Position numbers and translations under genes: made by a program. DNA of 64,000 nucleotides from MPNP01 sp963668325 (GTDB taxonomy: Bacteria; Pseudomonadota; Alphaproteobacteria; Rhodobacterales; Rhodobacteraceae), in assembly GCA_963668325.1 (NCBI GenBank), contig OY764222.1, positions 1,798,001 through 1,862,000 of the forward strand. The letters are read 5' to 3'. Numbering within the stretch: the stretch's first letter is position 1; each line of letters opens with the position of its first letter. This document shows, one piece after another, positions 46,104 through 55,113 of this stretch. The notes beneath the pieces are model-generated. The model was not told where the DNA came from. It saw only the letters and a program-made list of their open reading frames with translations, and did no database searches.

Positions 46104-46527
46104 GGAGGTATATCGGGTTTATTATGAAGATGTGGATTATGCAGGTATCGTTTACTACGCCAACTATTTCAAATTCATTGAAAGGGCCCGAACTGAGATG
46201 CTCAGGGATAGAGGGATTACCCATACTAATTTGCGAAACCTTCTCAATGTCGGTTTTGTTGTGAAGAAGGTTTCTGCTGATTTTATTGCACCGTTAAAAT
46301 TCGATGATCTAGTAAAGGTTCAGTCTGAAATAACTCGATTGACCCAAGTCCGTGTAGAAATTAACCAGATCATACTATCCAGACACGTAAAATTGTTCGA
46401 AGCGGATGTTACCATTGCGTGTACGGATAGTAATGGGCATCTTGTAAAAATACCTAATGTTATACATGAACGGCTCAAGGTACATCCCTTCAAAACCGAT
46501 GAGAGAGTATCAACGCTTCCAATTTAG
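46069..46527 (+). CDS. ybgC: Tol-Pal system acyl-CoA thioesterase YbgC
   Basis: 152 aa hot-dog-fold thioesterase: YYEDVDYAGIVYYANYFKFIERART holds the catalytic Asp and GIVYYANY motif. The ATG lies inside ruvB; a GTG at 46093 with GTG-AAA-CAT-GAG is an alternative that removes the overlap. YbgC is the classical first gene of the tol-pal cluster in proteobacteria and is thought to act on acyl-CoA in phospholipid metabolism. Confidence 0.92.
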   Translation: MTCLVVPAVKHEEVYRVYYEDVDYAGIVYYANYFKFIERARTEMLRDRGITHTNLRNLLNVGFVVKKVSADFIAPLKFDDLVKVQSEITRLTQVRVEINQIILSRHVKLFEADVTIACTDSNGHLVKIPNVIHERLKVHPFKTDERVSTLPI

Positions 46528-46554
46528 TTGAAATTTATGAAAAGGAGAAAATCA

Positions 46555-46626
46555 ATGAAGGCAACAAACTTATCCACAATGAAATTACATAATTGTTATT
46601 GCCATTTTCACTATTCTTTAATATAA
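46555..46626 (+). CDS. Possible 23-aa leader peptide upstream of tolQ
   Basis: MKATNLSTMKLHNCYCHFHYS followed by LI and a stop, with AAAAGGAGAAAA immediately before the ATG; an ATG at 46537 is in the same frame and would give six extra residues. Four Cys/His pairs crowd into HNCYCHFH. The good ribosome site is the reason to list it; I know of no family, and it may be non-functional. Confidence 0.3.
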   Translation: MKATNLSTMKLHNCYCHFHYSLI

Positions 46627-46685
46627 GTTAAAATCACAAAGAAGACCTCCCCAAATAGGTGGCTAAATGATTTAGGGCAGTAATT

Positions 46686-47399
46686 ATGGAAATGGAGTTA
46701 ATCTCGGCATCAGAAGGCCTTGATTTTAGCTTGTTGAATCTCTTCCTCCTAGCAGGATTTGTGGTTCAGAGCGTCATGGTATTACTTATCTTGGCCTCAA
46801 TAATTTGCTGGGCAATTATTTTTCAAAAACTTTTGTATTTTGGAAAGGTAAAAAACCAGACCCTAGCTTTTGAAAGCGCTTTCTGGTCAGAGGATTCCGT
46901 TGAAGAACTGTATGAAGGAATAAAAAGGAATCCTGTTGGGGCCTTACAACGGATTTTTTGTGCAGCTATGGATGAATGGGAAAAATCTCATAGCAATTCA
47001 GGCAGGTTAATAGCAGGAGCATCCTCACGAATTGATCGTTCGATGAGTAATGCAGTCAATAACGAAATCAATTATCTTTCCAGAGGATTGGATTTTCTTG
47101 CAACCGTTGGGTCAACTGCACCTTTTGTTGGTTTATTTGGAACGGTGTGGGGGATAATGAATGTATTTTCCGAAATTGGCATCCAGGAAAATACTAACCT
47201 GGCAGTGATTGCACCTGGAATTGGCGAGGCATTGGCCGCTACGGCATTAGGGTTGTTAGCGGCAATTCCAGCTGTGGTATTCTACAATAACCTATCAACC
47301 AAGGCCAATAGCCTTGCAGCAAGGTTTGATGATTTTGCTGATGAATTTTCCACAATTGTTTCGAGGGAAATCGAACAGTTGGATCAACGTGAAGAATAA
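46686..47399 (+). CDS. tolQ: Tol-Pal energising protein TolQ
   Basis: 237 aa inner-membrane protein of the TolQ/ExbB/MotA family with a first TM at residues about 20-42 (QSVMVLLILASIICWAIIFQK) and two further TMs near 143-165 and 175-200. The hallmark FLATVGSTAPFVGLFGTVWGIM is present. With TolR it forms the proton-driven motor that energises TolA during cell constriction and outer-membrane maintenance. Confidence 0.95.
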   Translation: MEMELISASEGLDFSLLNLFLLAGFVVQSVMVLLILASIICWAIIFQKLLYFGKVKNQTLAFESAFWSEDSVEELYEGIKRNPVGALQRIFCAAMDEWEKSHSNSGRLIAGASSRIDRSMSNAVNNEINYLSRGLDFLATVGSTAPFVGLFGTVWGIMNVFSEIGIQENTNLAVIAPGIGEALAATALGLLAAIPAVVFYNNLSTKANSLAARFDDFADEFSTIVSREIEQLDQREE

Positions 47400-47405
47400 A
47401 AGAAT

Positions 47406-47870
47406 ATGGCTCTCTCCATAAACAAGGTCGGTAGGCATTCCCGGCGGCAGAAAAGCATTATTCACAAACCCATGTCGGAAATAAATGTTACCCCTTTCGT
47501 GGATGTTGTTTTGGTTCTTCTGATTATCTTTATTGTAGCTGCACCCTTACTAACCGTAGGTGTTCAGGTCCAACTACCAGAAACGGCAGCTACTCCGTTG
47601 AGCGATAGTGGAGAGGAACCTTTGACCTTATCAATTACAGCCGAAGGTCAGGTTTCAATCAACAAAACTGAATATTCCAATACTGAGCTGATACCAAAAC
47701 TCAGGTCCATATTGGCAGAAAGAACCTCTGATAAAATTTTTCTTAGAGGGGATAAGGAAGCTCGCTATGAAATTATTATGCAAGTAATGGGTGCACTAAA
47801 CAATGCTGGATTTAGAAACATATCACTTGTAACTGATGGTGGGGGTCCCACTTTTGATACACTGAATTAA
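47406..47870 (+). CDS. tolR: Tol-Pal energising protein TolR
   Basis: 154 aa. A single N-terminal TM (VTPFVDVVLVLLIIFIVAAP) includes the protonatable Asp of FVDVVLVLL, preceded by SEINVTPF; the rest is a periplasmic domain ending FRNISLVTDGGG. It starts six bases after tolQ. Confidence 0.95.
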   Translation: MALSINKVGRHSRRQKSIIHKPMSEINVTPFVDVVLVLLIIFIVAAPLLTVGVQVQLPETAATPLSDSGEEPLTLSITAEGQVSINKTEYSNTELIPKLRSILAERTSDKIFLRGDKEARYEIIMQVMGALNNAGFRNISLVTDGGGPTFDTLN

Positions 47871-47888
47871 GTTTAATGGTGAGGGCTG

Positions 47889-49031
47889 GTGAAATCTGGG
47901 TTTGCTCTTTCAATATTAGGACACTCTCTTGTATTATTTTTTTTGGTTGGGGCAGAGCTATTTCGTTCCCCGAGGTTTATCAACCCCACCGAAGATATAA
48001 TAAGTATAGAATTGATTTCTGAAGTGGAACTTAATCGGGACAATATTTTGTCGGAATCAAATGTTGTGCCATCCGACTTGGATCAAATTCTTGAAACAGA
48101 AGATAACCTACAGGACATTCCTGAATTTGTTCAGCCTATTATTCCCGATTTGAATGTGCAAACGGAAGTACCAGAAATTCCAACCAACAGTCAAATATTA
48201 CTTCCTGACATTCCCCAACCCATAGAACCTCCAGGTATAAAAATAGGAGTACCAGAGGGTGTTGCCGAGAGCATAGTATTAAAAGATACTATCCCTCTTC
48301 CAAAGGCTGCAGATTTCAAATTGCCGGAAATTCCAAAGGTTACATCTGAATACAACCCAATTGAAAGACCGGAACTAAAAGTGGCTGATATTACCCAGGA
48401 AGCCACTGTGCCAAGTGAAGATGCGAAGGTTGATGAAAATCCAGAACCTATTGAAGAAAGTTCAGCCAAGGAAGCCTCGACGCCAGTTGTTGTTACAGAG
48501 GCAAATAAAGCTGAGGAACCTACTGTTCCTCTTACCGGGCAGGAAACTTCCAGGGATCTTTTAGCCTTGGGTTCGCCTACGAGTCGTCCCCAAGAGTTTA
48601 CAACACCTGATGACATTGACATAAGTGAACTTATCTCTAAAATAGTTGAAGATGGTAACCCCAACGAAATCATTCAGGATACACCCAAGCCGGAACCTGT
48701 TAAAAGACAGACTTTGACTCGGGGTGAAATTGAAAGATTAACATTCTTGATTGAACAAAACTGGAATGTGGGAGCACTCTCTTCGGAAGCTAAAAGAATA
48801 ACGTTAACAGTAAGAATATTTATGGACACAAAGGGTAAACCCATTAATATAGAGTTACAAGGTCAAACTGGTGGAACAACAAATGGAACTGCCGTTGAAA
48901 CTGCTTTTGATGTAGCCAGGAGGGCCATCACAAAAGGTTTGGAAAATGGGCATGACCTTCCCATTGAAAAATATGATTTGTGGAAAGAAGTTATTTATAC
49001 ATTTAATCCTGAAAATATAAGGAACAGATAG
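47889..49031 (+). CDS. tolA: TolA-like periplasm-spanning protein
   Basis: 380 aa, GTG start. One N-terminal TM (FALSILGHSLVLFFLVGAEL), a long acidic, Pro/Glu/Ile-rich middle region with many PEIP/PDIP steps, and a C-terminal TonB/TolA-like domain (LTRGEIERLTFLIEQNWN to YDLWKEVIYTFNP). The central region is extended and proline-rich rather than the Ala/Lys coiled coil of E. coli TolA, which is common outside gammaproteobacteria. It links TolQR to TolB and Pal. Confidence 0.9.
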   Translation: MKSGFALSILGHSLVLFFLVGAELFRSPRFINPTEDIISIELISEVELNRDNILSESNVVPSDLDQILETEDNLQDIPEFVQPIIPDLNVQTEVPEIPTNSQILLPDIPQPIEPPGIKIGVPEGVAESIVLKDTIPLPKAADFKLPEIPKVTSEYNPIERPELKVADITQEATVPSEDAKVDENPEPIEESSAKEASTPVVVTEANKAEEPTVPLTGQETSRDLLALGSPTSRPQEFTTPDDIDISELISKIVEDGNPNEIIQDTPKPEPVKRQTLTRGEIERLTFLIEQNWNVGALSSEAKRITLTVRIFMDTKGKPINIELQGQTGGTTNGTAVETAFDVARRAITKGLENGHDLPIEKYDLWKEVIYTFNPENIRNR

Positions 49032-49033
49032 GA

Positions 49034-50362
49034 ATGCGTTTAGCCATTAAGGTTCTTTCGATTATCGGATTCACCGGTTTTTTGGGGGTCCAAGGAATTG
49101 CCCAGTCAGATGATGGTCCCCTCCAAATCGAGATTAATGAGGGAATTATTCAACTTTTCCCAGTTGCAGCTCCACAGTTCATTGCTGAGAGCTCTGAAGC
49201 CGAAAAGTGGTCAAAGGAAATAACCGATTTGATTTTATCCAATTTAGACCGGACTGGATTGTTCAGGATCGTTCCTGAAGATTCCCACATAGGAAAAATT
49301 ACCAATTTTGACTCTCCAATCCAGTTTTCAGATTGGAAGGCCATAAATGTTGATGTTCTCTTAACTGGTTCTGTTACCCTTGGTACTGATGGTAATTTGG
49401 TAGTAAAATTCAGGTTACATGATATATTTGCCCAATCCACCCTTGGGCAGGGTGTGCAATATAGGGGCCAGGTGAATAACTGGCGGCGGTTGGCACATAA
49501 AATCTCTGATGAAGTTTATTCTCGAATTACCGGGGAGGGTCGATATTTTGATACCATGATTGCCTTTATTTCGGAGTTTGGAGCCAAGACTGAACGAACA
49601 AAACGTTTGACTATAATGGACTATGATGGCGCCAATGTAAGATACTTGACCGATGGAACGAATTTGGTGTTGGCACCAAGATTTTCTCCAAATGGGGATG
49701 AGTTAATCTACACCTCCTATCAAACAGGCAAACCCAGTGTTTACCGCTTGAATCTTAGGAATGGAAATTCAAACCGAGTTTTGGATACACCCGACATGAC
49801 ATTCTCGCCCAGATTTTCACCAGATGGGAAAAGAGTTATTTTTTCTCGAACCACAAGGGGTAATACCGACATTTTTGAAACCAACCTTACGTCTAACGAA
49901 TCCCAACGACTAACAAGAAACAGAGCAATTGATACCGCTCCAAGCTATTCGCCTGATGGCAAGAGTATTGCCTTCGAATCTGATAGAAGTGGGTCACCCC
50001 AAATCTACACTATGAACCTAAACGATAGGAATATTTCGAGAATTAGCTTTAGGGATGGCAATTATGGTACTCCAGTTTGGTCCCCAAGAGGCGATTTCAT
50101 TGCGTTTACCAAACAGGTAGGAAGTGTTTTTCATGTTGGGGTAATGTTAACTGATGGGTCAGAGGAAAGACTTTTATCAAGGTCATTTTTAGATGAAGGT
50201 CCGACTTGGGCACCAAACGGAAGGGTGCTGTTGTTTTTTAGAGAAGAACCAGGGGAAAGAGGGGGTCCGGCACTCTATTCGGTAGATGTTACTGGAAGAA
50301 ATTTGAAAAAATTGGATACCCCCAATTTTGCCTCGGATCCATCATGGTCACCTCTTAGGTAA
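49034..50362 (+). CDS. tolB: Tol-Pal periplasmic protein TolB
   Basis: 442 aa. A signal peptide (LSIIGFTGFLGVQGIAQ) is followed by the TolB N-terminal domain and a six-bladed propeller of WD40-like repeats with blades such as APRFSPNGDELIYTSYQTG, SPRFSPDGKRVIFSRTTRG and APSYSPDGKSIAFESDRSG. TolB contacts Pal and TolA. It starts two bases after tolA. Confidence 0.95.
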   Translation: MRLAIKVLSIIGFTGFLGVQGIAQSDDGPLQIEINEGIIQLFPVAAPQFIAESSEAEKWSKEITDLILSNLDRTGLFRIVPEDSHIGKITNFDSPIQFSDWKAINVDVLLTGSVTLGTDGNLVVKFRLHDIFAQSTLGQGVQYRGQVNNWRRLAHKISDEVYSRITGEGRYFDTMIAFISEFGAKTERTKRLTIMDYDGANVRYLTDGTNLVLAPRFSPNGDELIYTSYQTGKPSVYRLNLRNGNSNRVLDTPDMTFSPRFSPDGKRVIFSRTTRGNTDIFETNLTSNESQRLTRNRAIDTAPSYSPDGKSIAFESDRSGSPQIYTMNLNDRNISRISFRDGNYGTPVWSPRGDFIAFTKQVGSVFHVGVMLTDGSEERLLSRSFLDEGPTWAPNGRVLLFFREEPGERGGPALYSVDVTGRNLKKLDTPNFASDPSWSPLR

Positions 50363-50391
50363 ATATAATTTATTTGTTTATGGAGTTTAAA

Positions 50392-50940
50392 ATGAAGTTA
50401 TTGAGAGTAATGAGTATAATTGCCTGTGCACTTCTTGTCGCAGGTTGTGGTACAAATACGGTTACCAGGAGTGGTGCATATTCGAATGGAGCAGGAGATG
50501 GTTCATCCGATGGTGACAGCTTTACTGGAATGGATGATGGGGTCATTGATACCGAGAGTGAATTTGCGTATTTTTCCAAGGAATACTTTGATTATGAAAT
50601 TGGCGACAGAGTCTTTTTTGCTTTGAATGAAAGTGCTCTTTCCGACGAAGCCAAGGATATTTTGACAAAACAGGCTGATTGGTTGGCACAAAACCCTGAT
50701 TCCACTGTTATAATTGAAGGGCATGCCGATGAAAGAGGTACCAGAGAGTATAACCTTGCTCTAGGTGCCAGGAGATCCGAAGCTGTCAGAACCTTTTTGC
50801 TGCAACAAGGAATAGGTGCTGTCAGAATGTCAACGGTAAGCTACGGTAAGGAAAGACCCTTTGCCGCCTGTTCAGATGAAACATGCTGGTCCAAAAACCG
50901 AAGGGTAGTTTCACAAATCGAAGAAACTACAGGTACCTGA
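50392..50940 (+). CDS. pal: Peptidoglycan-associated lipoprotein Pal
   Basis: 182 aa from the ATG at 50392, with TGGAG a few bases upstream; the frame opens six codons earlier at a TTG. The lipobox LLVAGC makes Cys19 the lipid-modified residue. A short Gly/Ser/Asp linker leads to an OmpA-like domain (RVFFALNESALSDEAK, IIEGHADERGTREYNLALGARRA-type, STVSYGKERP) that binds peptidoglycan in the outer membrane. Confidence 0.94.
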   Translation: MKLLRVMSIIACALLVAGCGTNTVTRSGAYSNGAGDGSSDGDSFTGMDDGVIDTESEFAYFSKEYFDYEIGDRVFFALNESALSDEAKDILTKQADWLAQNPDSTVIIEGHADERGTREYNLALGARRSEAVRTFLLQQGIGAVRMSTVSYGKERPFAACSDETCWSKNRRVVSQIEETTGT

Positions 50941-50941
50941 A

Positions 50942-51817
50942 TTGAAATTTGCCAAGTTTGTATTTCCGTACCTGCTCGTCCCTATATTTTTTTGGGGGGT
51001 GGGATCAACCTCAGGTTGGTCCCAGGAGCAGGAGGAAACTCTTGATCCAGTTGTAAAAGAAAGATTGGCAGATATTCGGATTGAACTTCAGAATCTTGAT
51101 TTCAAATTACAGGTTCTTCGATGGGAGTTGGTACAATCAGAAAATCAGATAGATGAACAATTCTTTAATTCTGATACTGTCCTTGGCCGCCTTGATGAAA
51201 TTGAAGCCGAAATCAGGGAAAATCTGAATAAGATTGAACTCATTGAATATAAAATCAACAATGAAGTTTCTCGGGTAACCATCCATCTTCAGGATATTGA
51301 ACAAAGAGTAGGTAGAATTGAAAGTGGGGAATTTGCAATCCCTGTAAATCAATCATCAGCAGGGTTAGATAACTTCAAAATCCCTGATGAACCCCAGGAA
51401 GGTATCCAATTGGAGGATATTGAAGAGGAAGATATTTTGTTCAATAAGGGGTTAAATCTTTTTGTGGAAAATGAGTTTGAACAGGCGATAGAAGAGTTTG
51501 AAAAATTGATTGAGCTCTATCCCGATAATGATCTTATGGCTGACACCTATTTTTATCTTGGCGAAGCCCAGACCAAACTTGAGAAGTGGAAGGAAGCCAG
51601 TGAGGCGTTTCTGAAAAGTTTCCTTGAGGATAATTCAGGACCAAGAGCTCCTTTAACCCTTCTTAGATTGGGCCAGGTGTTCGTATCGTGGGAACGAATT
51701 GAGGAAGCTTGCCAAATGTTCAATGCGGTCATTGAACGCTTCCCCAATACGATTGAGGCTCAAAACTCCAAAAACTACACAAGCCGTTTCGAATGTAATG
51801 GGTCATCTTCAAACTGA
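50942..51817 (+). CDS. cpoB: Tol-Pal associated periplasmic TPR protein CpoB/YbgF
   Basis: 291 aa. The TTG start immediately after pal is needed for the signal peptide (KFAKFVFPYLLVPIFFWG, cleavage near residue 27); no ATG lies in that region. An N-terminal coiled-coil trimerisation part (LADIRIELQNLDFKLQVLRW) precedes three TPR motifs, e.g. FNKGLNLFVENEFEQAIEEF. CpoB coordinates peptidoglycan synthesis with Tol-driven constriction. Its end overlaps tilS by 20 bases. Confidence 0.92.
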   Translation: MKFAKFVFPYLLVPIFFWGVGSTSGWSQEQEETLDPVVKERLADIRIELQNLDFKLQVLRWELVQSENQIDEQFFNSDTVLGRLDEIEAEIRENLNKIELIEYKINNEVSRVTIHLQDIEQRVGRIESGEFAIPVNQSSAGLDNFKIPDEPQEGIQLEDIEEEDILFNKGLNLFVENEFEQAIEEFEKLIELYPDNDLMADTYFYLGEAQTKLEKWKEASEAFLKSFLEDNSGPRAPLTLLRLGQVFVSWERIEEACQMFNAVIERFPNTIEAQNSKNYTSRFECNGSSSN

Positions 51818-53054
51818 GCAAGTTTTTCAATCCTTTGACACCCTTTTTTCTTTTTCTAAACAGGATGTAGCCGTTGCGGTATCTGGTGGGAGCGACTCCA
51901 TGGGGTTGCTCCTTTTGCTATCAGATTGGTGCAAAAGCAAGGATCTGAACCTAAAGGTGGTAACCGTAAACCATCAATTAAGGGAAAGTGCACAAAAAGA
52001 GTGTGAATTTGTCGAGGGAGTGGCAAAAGATTTGGGGTGGAAACATCAAACCCTTTACTGGAAGAACCAAACACAGTTTGGAAATTTATCCAAGAAGGCC
52101 CGTGAGGGGAGATATCAATTAATGTCCGAATGGGGAGCATCCTTAGGAATAGATGAATTTTTTCTAGGACATACCCAAAACGACCAAGCTGAAACAGTTC
52201 TCATGGAACTGAAGAGAAAAGCAGGTGTTGACGGATTGTCAGCCATGCCAAATACCATAAAGAGGTTTGGAGTCACCTGGATTAGACCCATGTTGGATTT
52301 TTCCCGGTGTGATATCCAGGATTACCTTAGAGCCAATAATCAGGAATGGATAGAGGATCCATCCAATGAGGACTGTAGCCGAACAAGGATTAAAATAAGA
52401 AAAATCCTTCCGGTACTTGAGGATGCAGGAATAACAGTCGATAGCCTAGCCACGGTGGCCTCTAATTTACAGAAAACCAGGGAGGTTCTACAGAAGTTAA
52501 TCCAGCAAAAAGCAGAGGAAGTAATTTCAGTATCCAAGGTAGGTGAATATGTGTTTCATGAGGATTATTGGGGCTTGCCAGAAGAAATTCGGGGGAAGTT
52601 GTTCGCAAGGGTTGTTCAGTTTCTTGCCAATGACGATTATAAGCCCCGACAATCTGCGGTTAATAATTGCCTGATAAGAGTAAAAAAAGTGGGAAGCGCA
52701 ACTATAAACAATTTCGTAATCCAAAAAGATGGTAACAATTGTGTTAGAATTTTCAGAGATCCAAAGAAAATAAGAGGGTTTGTGCATGGTAACCAGTTCT
52801 GGGACAACCGTTGGAGAGTTGTAAAGAAACCTAAAATGAATGTACGCTTGGGGAATCTAGCTTCTAAGGGGCTCAATCAGTTGAACATGCCCAAGGACAA
52901 GGAGTTCACAACGGGTGGCCTCTTGTCTTCACCTGCCCTTTGGAGTGAGGAAGGCAAGTTGATTGAAACAGTATTTAATGATTTTGGAACATCTACCGTT
53001 TTCAAGGATACCAAAAATAAGGCAGCTTTTCTGCTTTTCCTTGAGGGTAATTGA
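51798..53054 (+). CDS. tilS: tRNA(Ile)-lysidine synthetase TilS
   Basis: 418 aa from the ATG at 51798 (MGHLQTEQVFQ); a longer frame from 51699 reads through cpoB and is not credible. The PP-loop ATP-pyrophosphatase motif VAVSGGSDSMGLLLLL is clear, followed by LGHTQNDQAETVLMELKRKAG and the RPML region. TilS converts the wobble C of the minor tRNA-Ile to lysidine, which makes it read AUA. The tilS gene next to ftsH is typical. Confidence 0.92.
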   Translation: MGHLQTEQVFQSFDTLFSFSKQDVAVAVSGGSDSMGLLLLLSDWCKSKDLNLKVVTVNHQLRESAQKECEFVEGVAKDLGWKHQTLYWKNQTQFGNLSKKAREGRYQLMSEWGASLGIDEFFLGHTQNDQAETVLMELKRKAGVDGLSAMPNTIKRFGVTWIRPMLDFSRCDIQDYLRANNQEWIEDPSNEDCSRTRIKIRKILPVLEDAGITVDSLATVASNLQKTREVLQKLIQQKAEEVISVSKVGEYVFHEDYWGLPEEIRGKLFARVVQFLANDDYKPRQSAVNNCLIRVKKVGSATINNFVIQKDGNNCVRIFRDPKKIRGFVHGNQFWDNRWRVVKKPKMNVRLGNLASKGLNQLNMPKDKEFTTGGLLSSPALWSEEGKLIETVFNDFGTSTVFKDTKNKAAFLLFLEGN

Positions 53055-53138
53055 AAAGAGTCAGGAAAATGTTATTTTCTAGACAGGGACTGAACACCAT
53101 TATCTGATACCATTTTCTACCAAGGAAACCAAGAAAAT

Positions 53139-55070
53139 ATGGCCAAAAAGAATTACCCTTTTGGGAATATTAAGAATCTTTTGTTTTGGGTTGTTTTAAT
53201 TATTCTGATTGTCGCTCTATTTAACGTATTTACCAACGGGCAATCAGTTAATACAACGAGAAATGTCTCCTTTACCTCATTCTTGAATGAAGTTGAAGAG
53301 AGCAATGTTGTATCAGTCGTTATAGACGGAGAAAATCTAACGGCAATTCATGATACCGGAGAGCGGTTCAAGACGATTATTCCTCAAGGGTTTGATATCA
53401 CCTCATTACTAATGGAATATGAGGTGACGATTGAAGCTCAACCACAAGAACCAAGCGGTTTGATGGCATTTATTGGTCCTTTCCTTCCGATTTTGCTTTT
53501 GATAGGGTTCTGGATATTCCTAATGAACCGGATTCAGGGCGGTGGTCGCGGCGGGGCCATGGGTTTTGGCAGATCCAAAGCCAAATTGCTTACAGAACGC
53601 CAGGGCAAGGTTACCTTCAAGGACGTTGCTGGAATTGATGAGGCAAAAGAAGAGTTAGAAGAAATTGTTGAGTTTCTTCGTGACCCACCAAAATATTCCC
53701 GATTAGGCGGTAAAATTCCCAAAGGAGCATTATTGGTTGGTCCACCTGGTACAGGTAAAACCCTTCTTGCCAGGGCTATTGCCGGTGAGGCAGGTGTTCC
53801 TTTCTTTTCAATTTCTGGATCAGATTTTGTTGAAATGTTTGTTGGTGTTGGTGCATCCCGGGTTCGGGATATGTTTGAACAATCAAAGAAAAGTTCACCT
53901 TGTATCGTATTTATTGACGAAATAGATGCCGTGGGTCGATCCAGAGGAGTCGGCTATGGCGGAGGAAATGACGAACGTGAACAGACGCTTAACCAGTTGT
54001 TGGTTGAAATGGACGGTTTTGAAGCCAATGAAGGTGTAATTATCATTGCTGCCACCAACCGGCCCGATGTTCTGGATCCAGCACTTTTACGCCCTGGGCG
54101 GTTTGACCGTCAAGTTCATGTTCCCAATCCTGATATTATAGGACGAGAGAAAATTCTTGAAGTTCATGCCAGAGAAGTAACCCTTGGTCCTGATGTAGAC
54201 TTTAGGATAATTGCCAGAGGCACGCCTGGATTTTCGGGAGCAGACTTGGCCAATCTGGTTAATGAAGCAGCTCTCCTTGCTGCGAGGGTTGGTCGTAAAT
54301 TCGTTGCCATGATCGATTTTGAAAACTCCAAGGATAAAGTCATGATGGGATCAGAGAGACGTTCCATGGTTATGACAGAGGACGAAAAGAAGCTCACTGC
54401 CTACCATGAAGCCGGTCATGCGATAGTAGGATTGAATGTACCAGAGCATGACCCCATTCACAAGGCAACAATTATACCGAGAGGAAGAGCTTTGGGTCTT
54501 GTTTTGGCTTTACCGGAGAGGGACCATCTTTCGGTAAATATAACCAGATATCGATCAAAGATTGCGATGGCAATGGGAGGTAAAGTAGCCGAGGAACTGG
54601 TGTTTGGTTCTGAAAATGTTACGTCAGGTGCAGCCTCCGATATCAAGCAGGTTTCCCAGATAGCTCGAGCGATGGTTACCCAGTTCGGAATGTCGGAGAA
54701 ATTGGGTAACATTGATTATGCCAATGAACAGCAATCCTTCCTTGGACCCTATTCCGGCCAGGTTTCGACCAGTCAGAACACACTTGACATCATTGATGCC
54801 GAGGTTCGAAGATTGGTGGAGGAAGGGTATGAAACGGCAAAGAAGATTCTTACGGCTAAAAGGGAAGATCTAGAAAGACTGGCTAAAGGGCTTCTTGAGT
54901 ACGAAACCTTGACCGGTACCGACATTTCCAAAATTATAGCAGGAGAATCCTTGAACAGAGATGAAGAGGAAACTCCGAAAGATGATACTCAAAAGCCCAT
55001 CTTTACAATTCCGACAACCTCAAGGAACAGACGTCGGAGGCAACCAAATCTAACGGAAGCTGAGGTTTGA
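53139..55070 (+). CDS. ftsH: ATP-dependent zinc metalloprotease FtsH (full length)
   Basis: 643 aa. TM1 at about 13-31, a periplasmic domain to about 110, TM2 at 111-129, then the AAA module with Walker A GPPGTGKT (201-208), Walker B IVFIDEIDAVG, and the second region of homology RPDVLDPALLRPGRFDRQ. The zinc protease motif HEAGH is at 423-427. FtsH degrades misfolded membrane and short-lived regulatory proteins. Its C-terminal tail is basic (SRNRRRRQPNLTEAEV). A second ftsH gene follows 43 bases later. Confidence 0.97.
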   Translation: MAKKNYPFGNIKNLLFWVVLIILIVALFNVFTNGQSVNTTRNVSFTSFLNEVEESNVVSVVIDGENLTAIHDTGERFKTIIPQGFDITSLLMEYEVTIEAQPQEPSGLMAFIGPFLPILLLIGFWIFLMNRIQGGGRGGAMGFGRSKAKLLTERQGKVTFKDVAGIDEAKEELEEIVEFLRDPPKYSRLGGKIPKGALLVGPPGTGKTLLARAIAGEAGVPFFSISGSDFVEMFVGVGASRVRDMFEQSKKSSPCIVFIDEIDAVGRSRGVGYGGGNDEREQTLNQLLVEMDGFEANEGVIIIAATNRPDVLDPALLRPGRFDRQVHVPNPDIIGREKILEVHAREVTLGPDVDFRIIARGTPGFSGADLANLVNEAALLAARVGRKFVAMIDFENSKDKVMMGSERRSMVMTEDEKKLTAYHEAGHAIVGLNVPEHDPIHKATIIPRGRALGLVLALPERDHLSVNITRYRSKIAMAMGGKVAEELVFGSENVTSGAASDIKQVSQIARAMVTQFGMSEKLGNIDYANEQQSFLGPYSGQVSTSQNTLDIIDAEVRRLVEEGYETAKKILTAKREDLERLAKGLLEYETLTGTDISKIIAGESLNRDEEETPKDDTQKPIFTIPTTSRNRRRRQPNLTEAEV

Positions 55071-55113
55071 TTTTGGAATTGTGGGAAATTTTGATAGCTA
55101 GGAGATTGGTTTC

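Noticed and set aside
55071..55113. Second ftsH as a frameshifted full-length gene
   Set aside because: An in-frame TAG lies just upstream and the short spacer has no room for a periplasmic domain.
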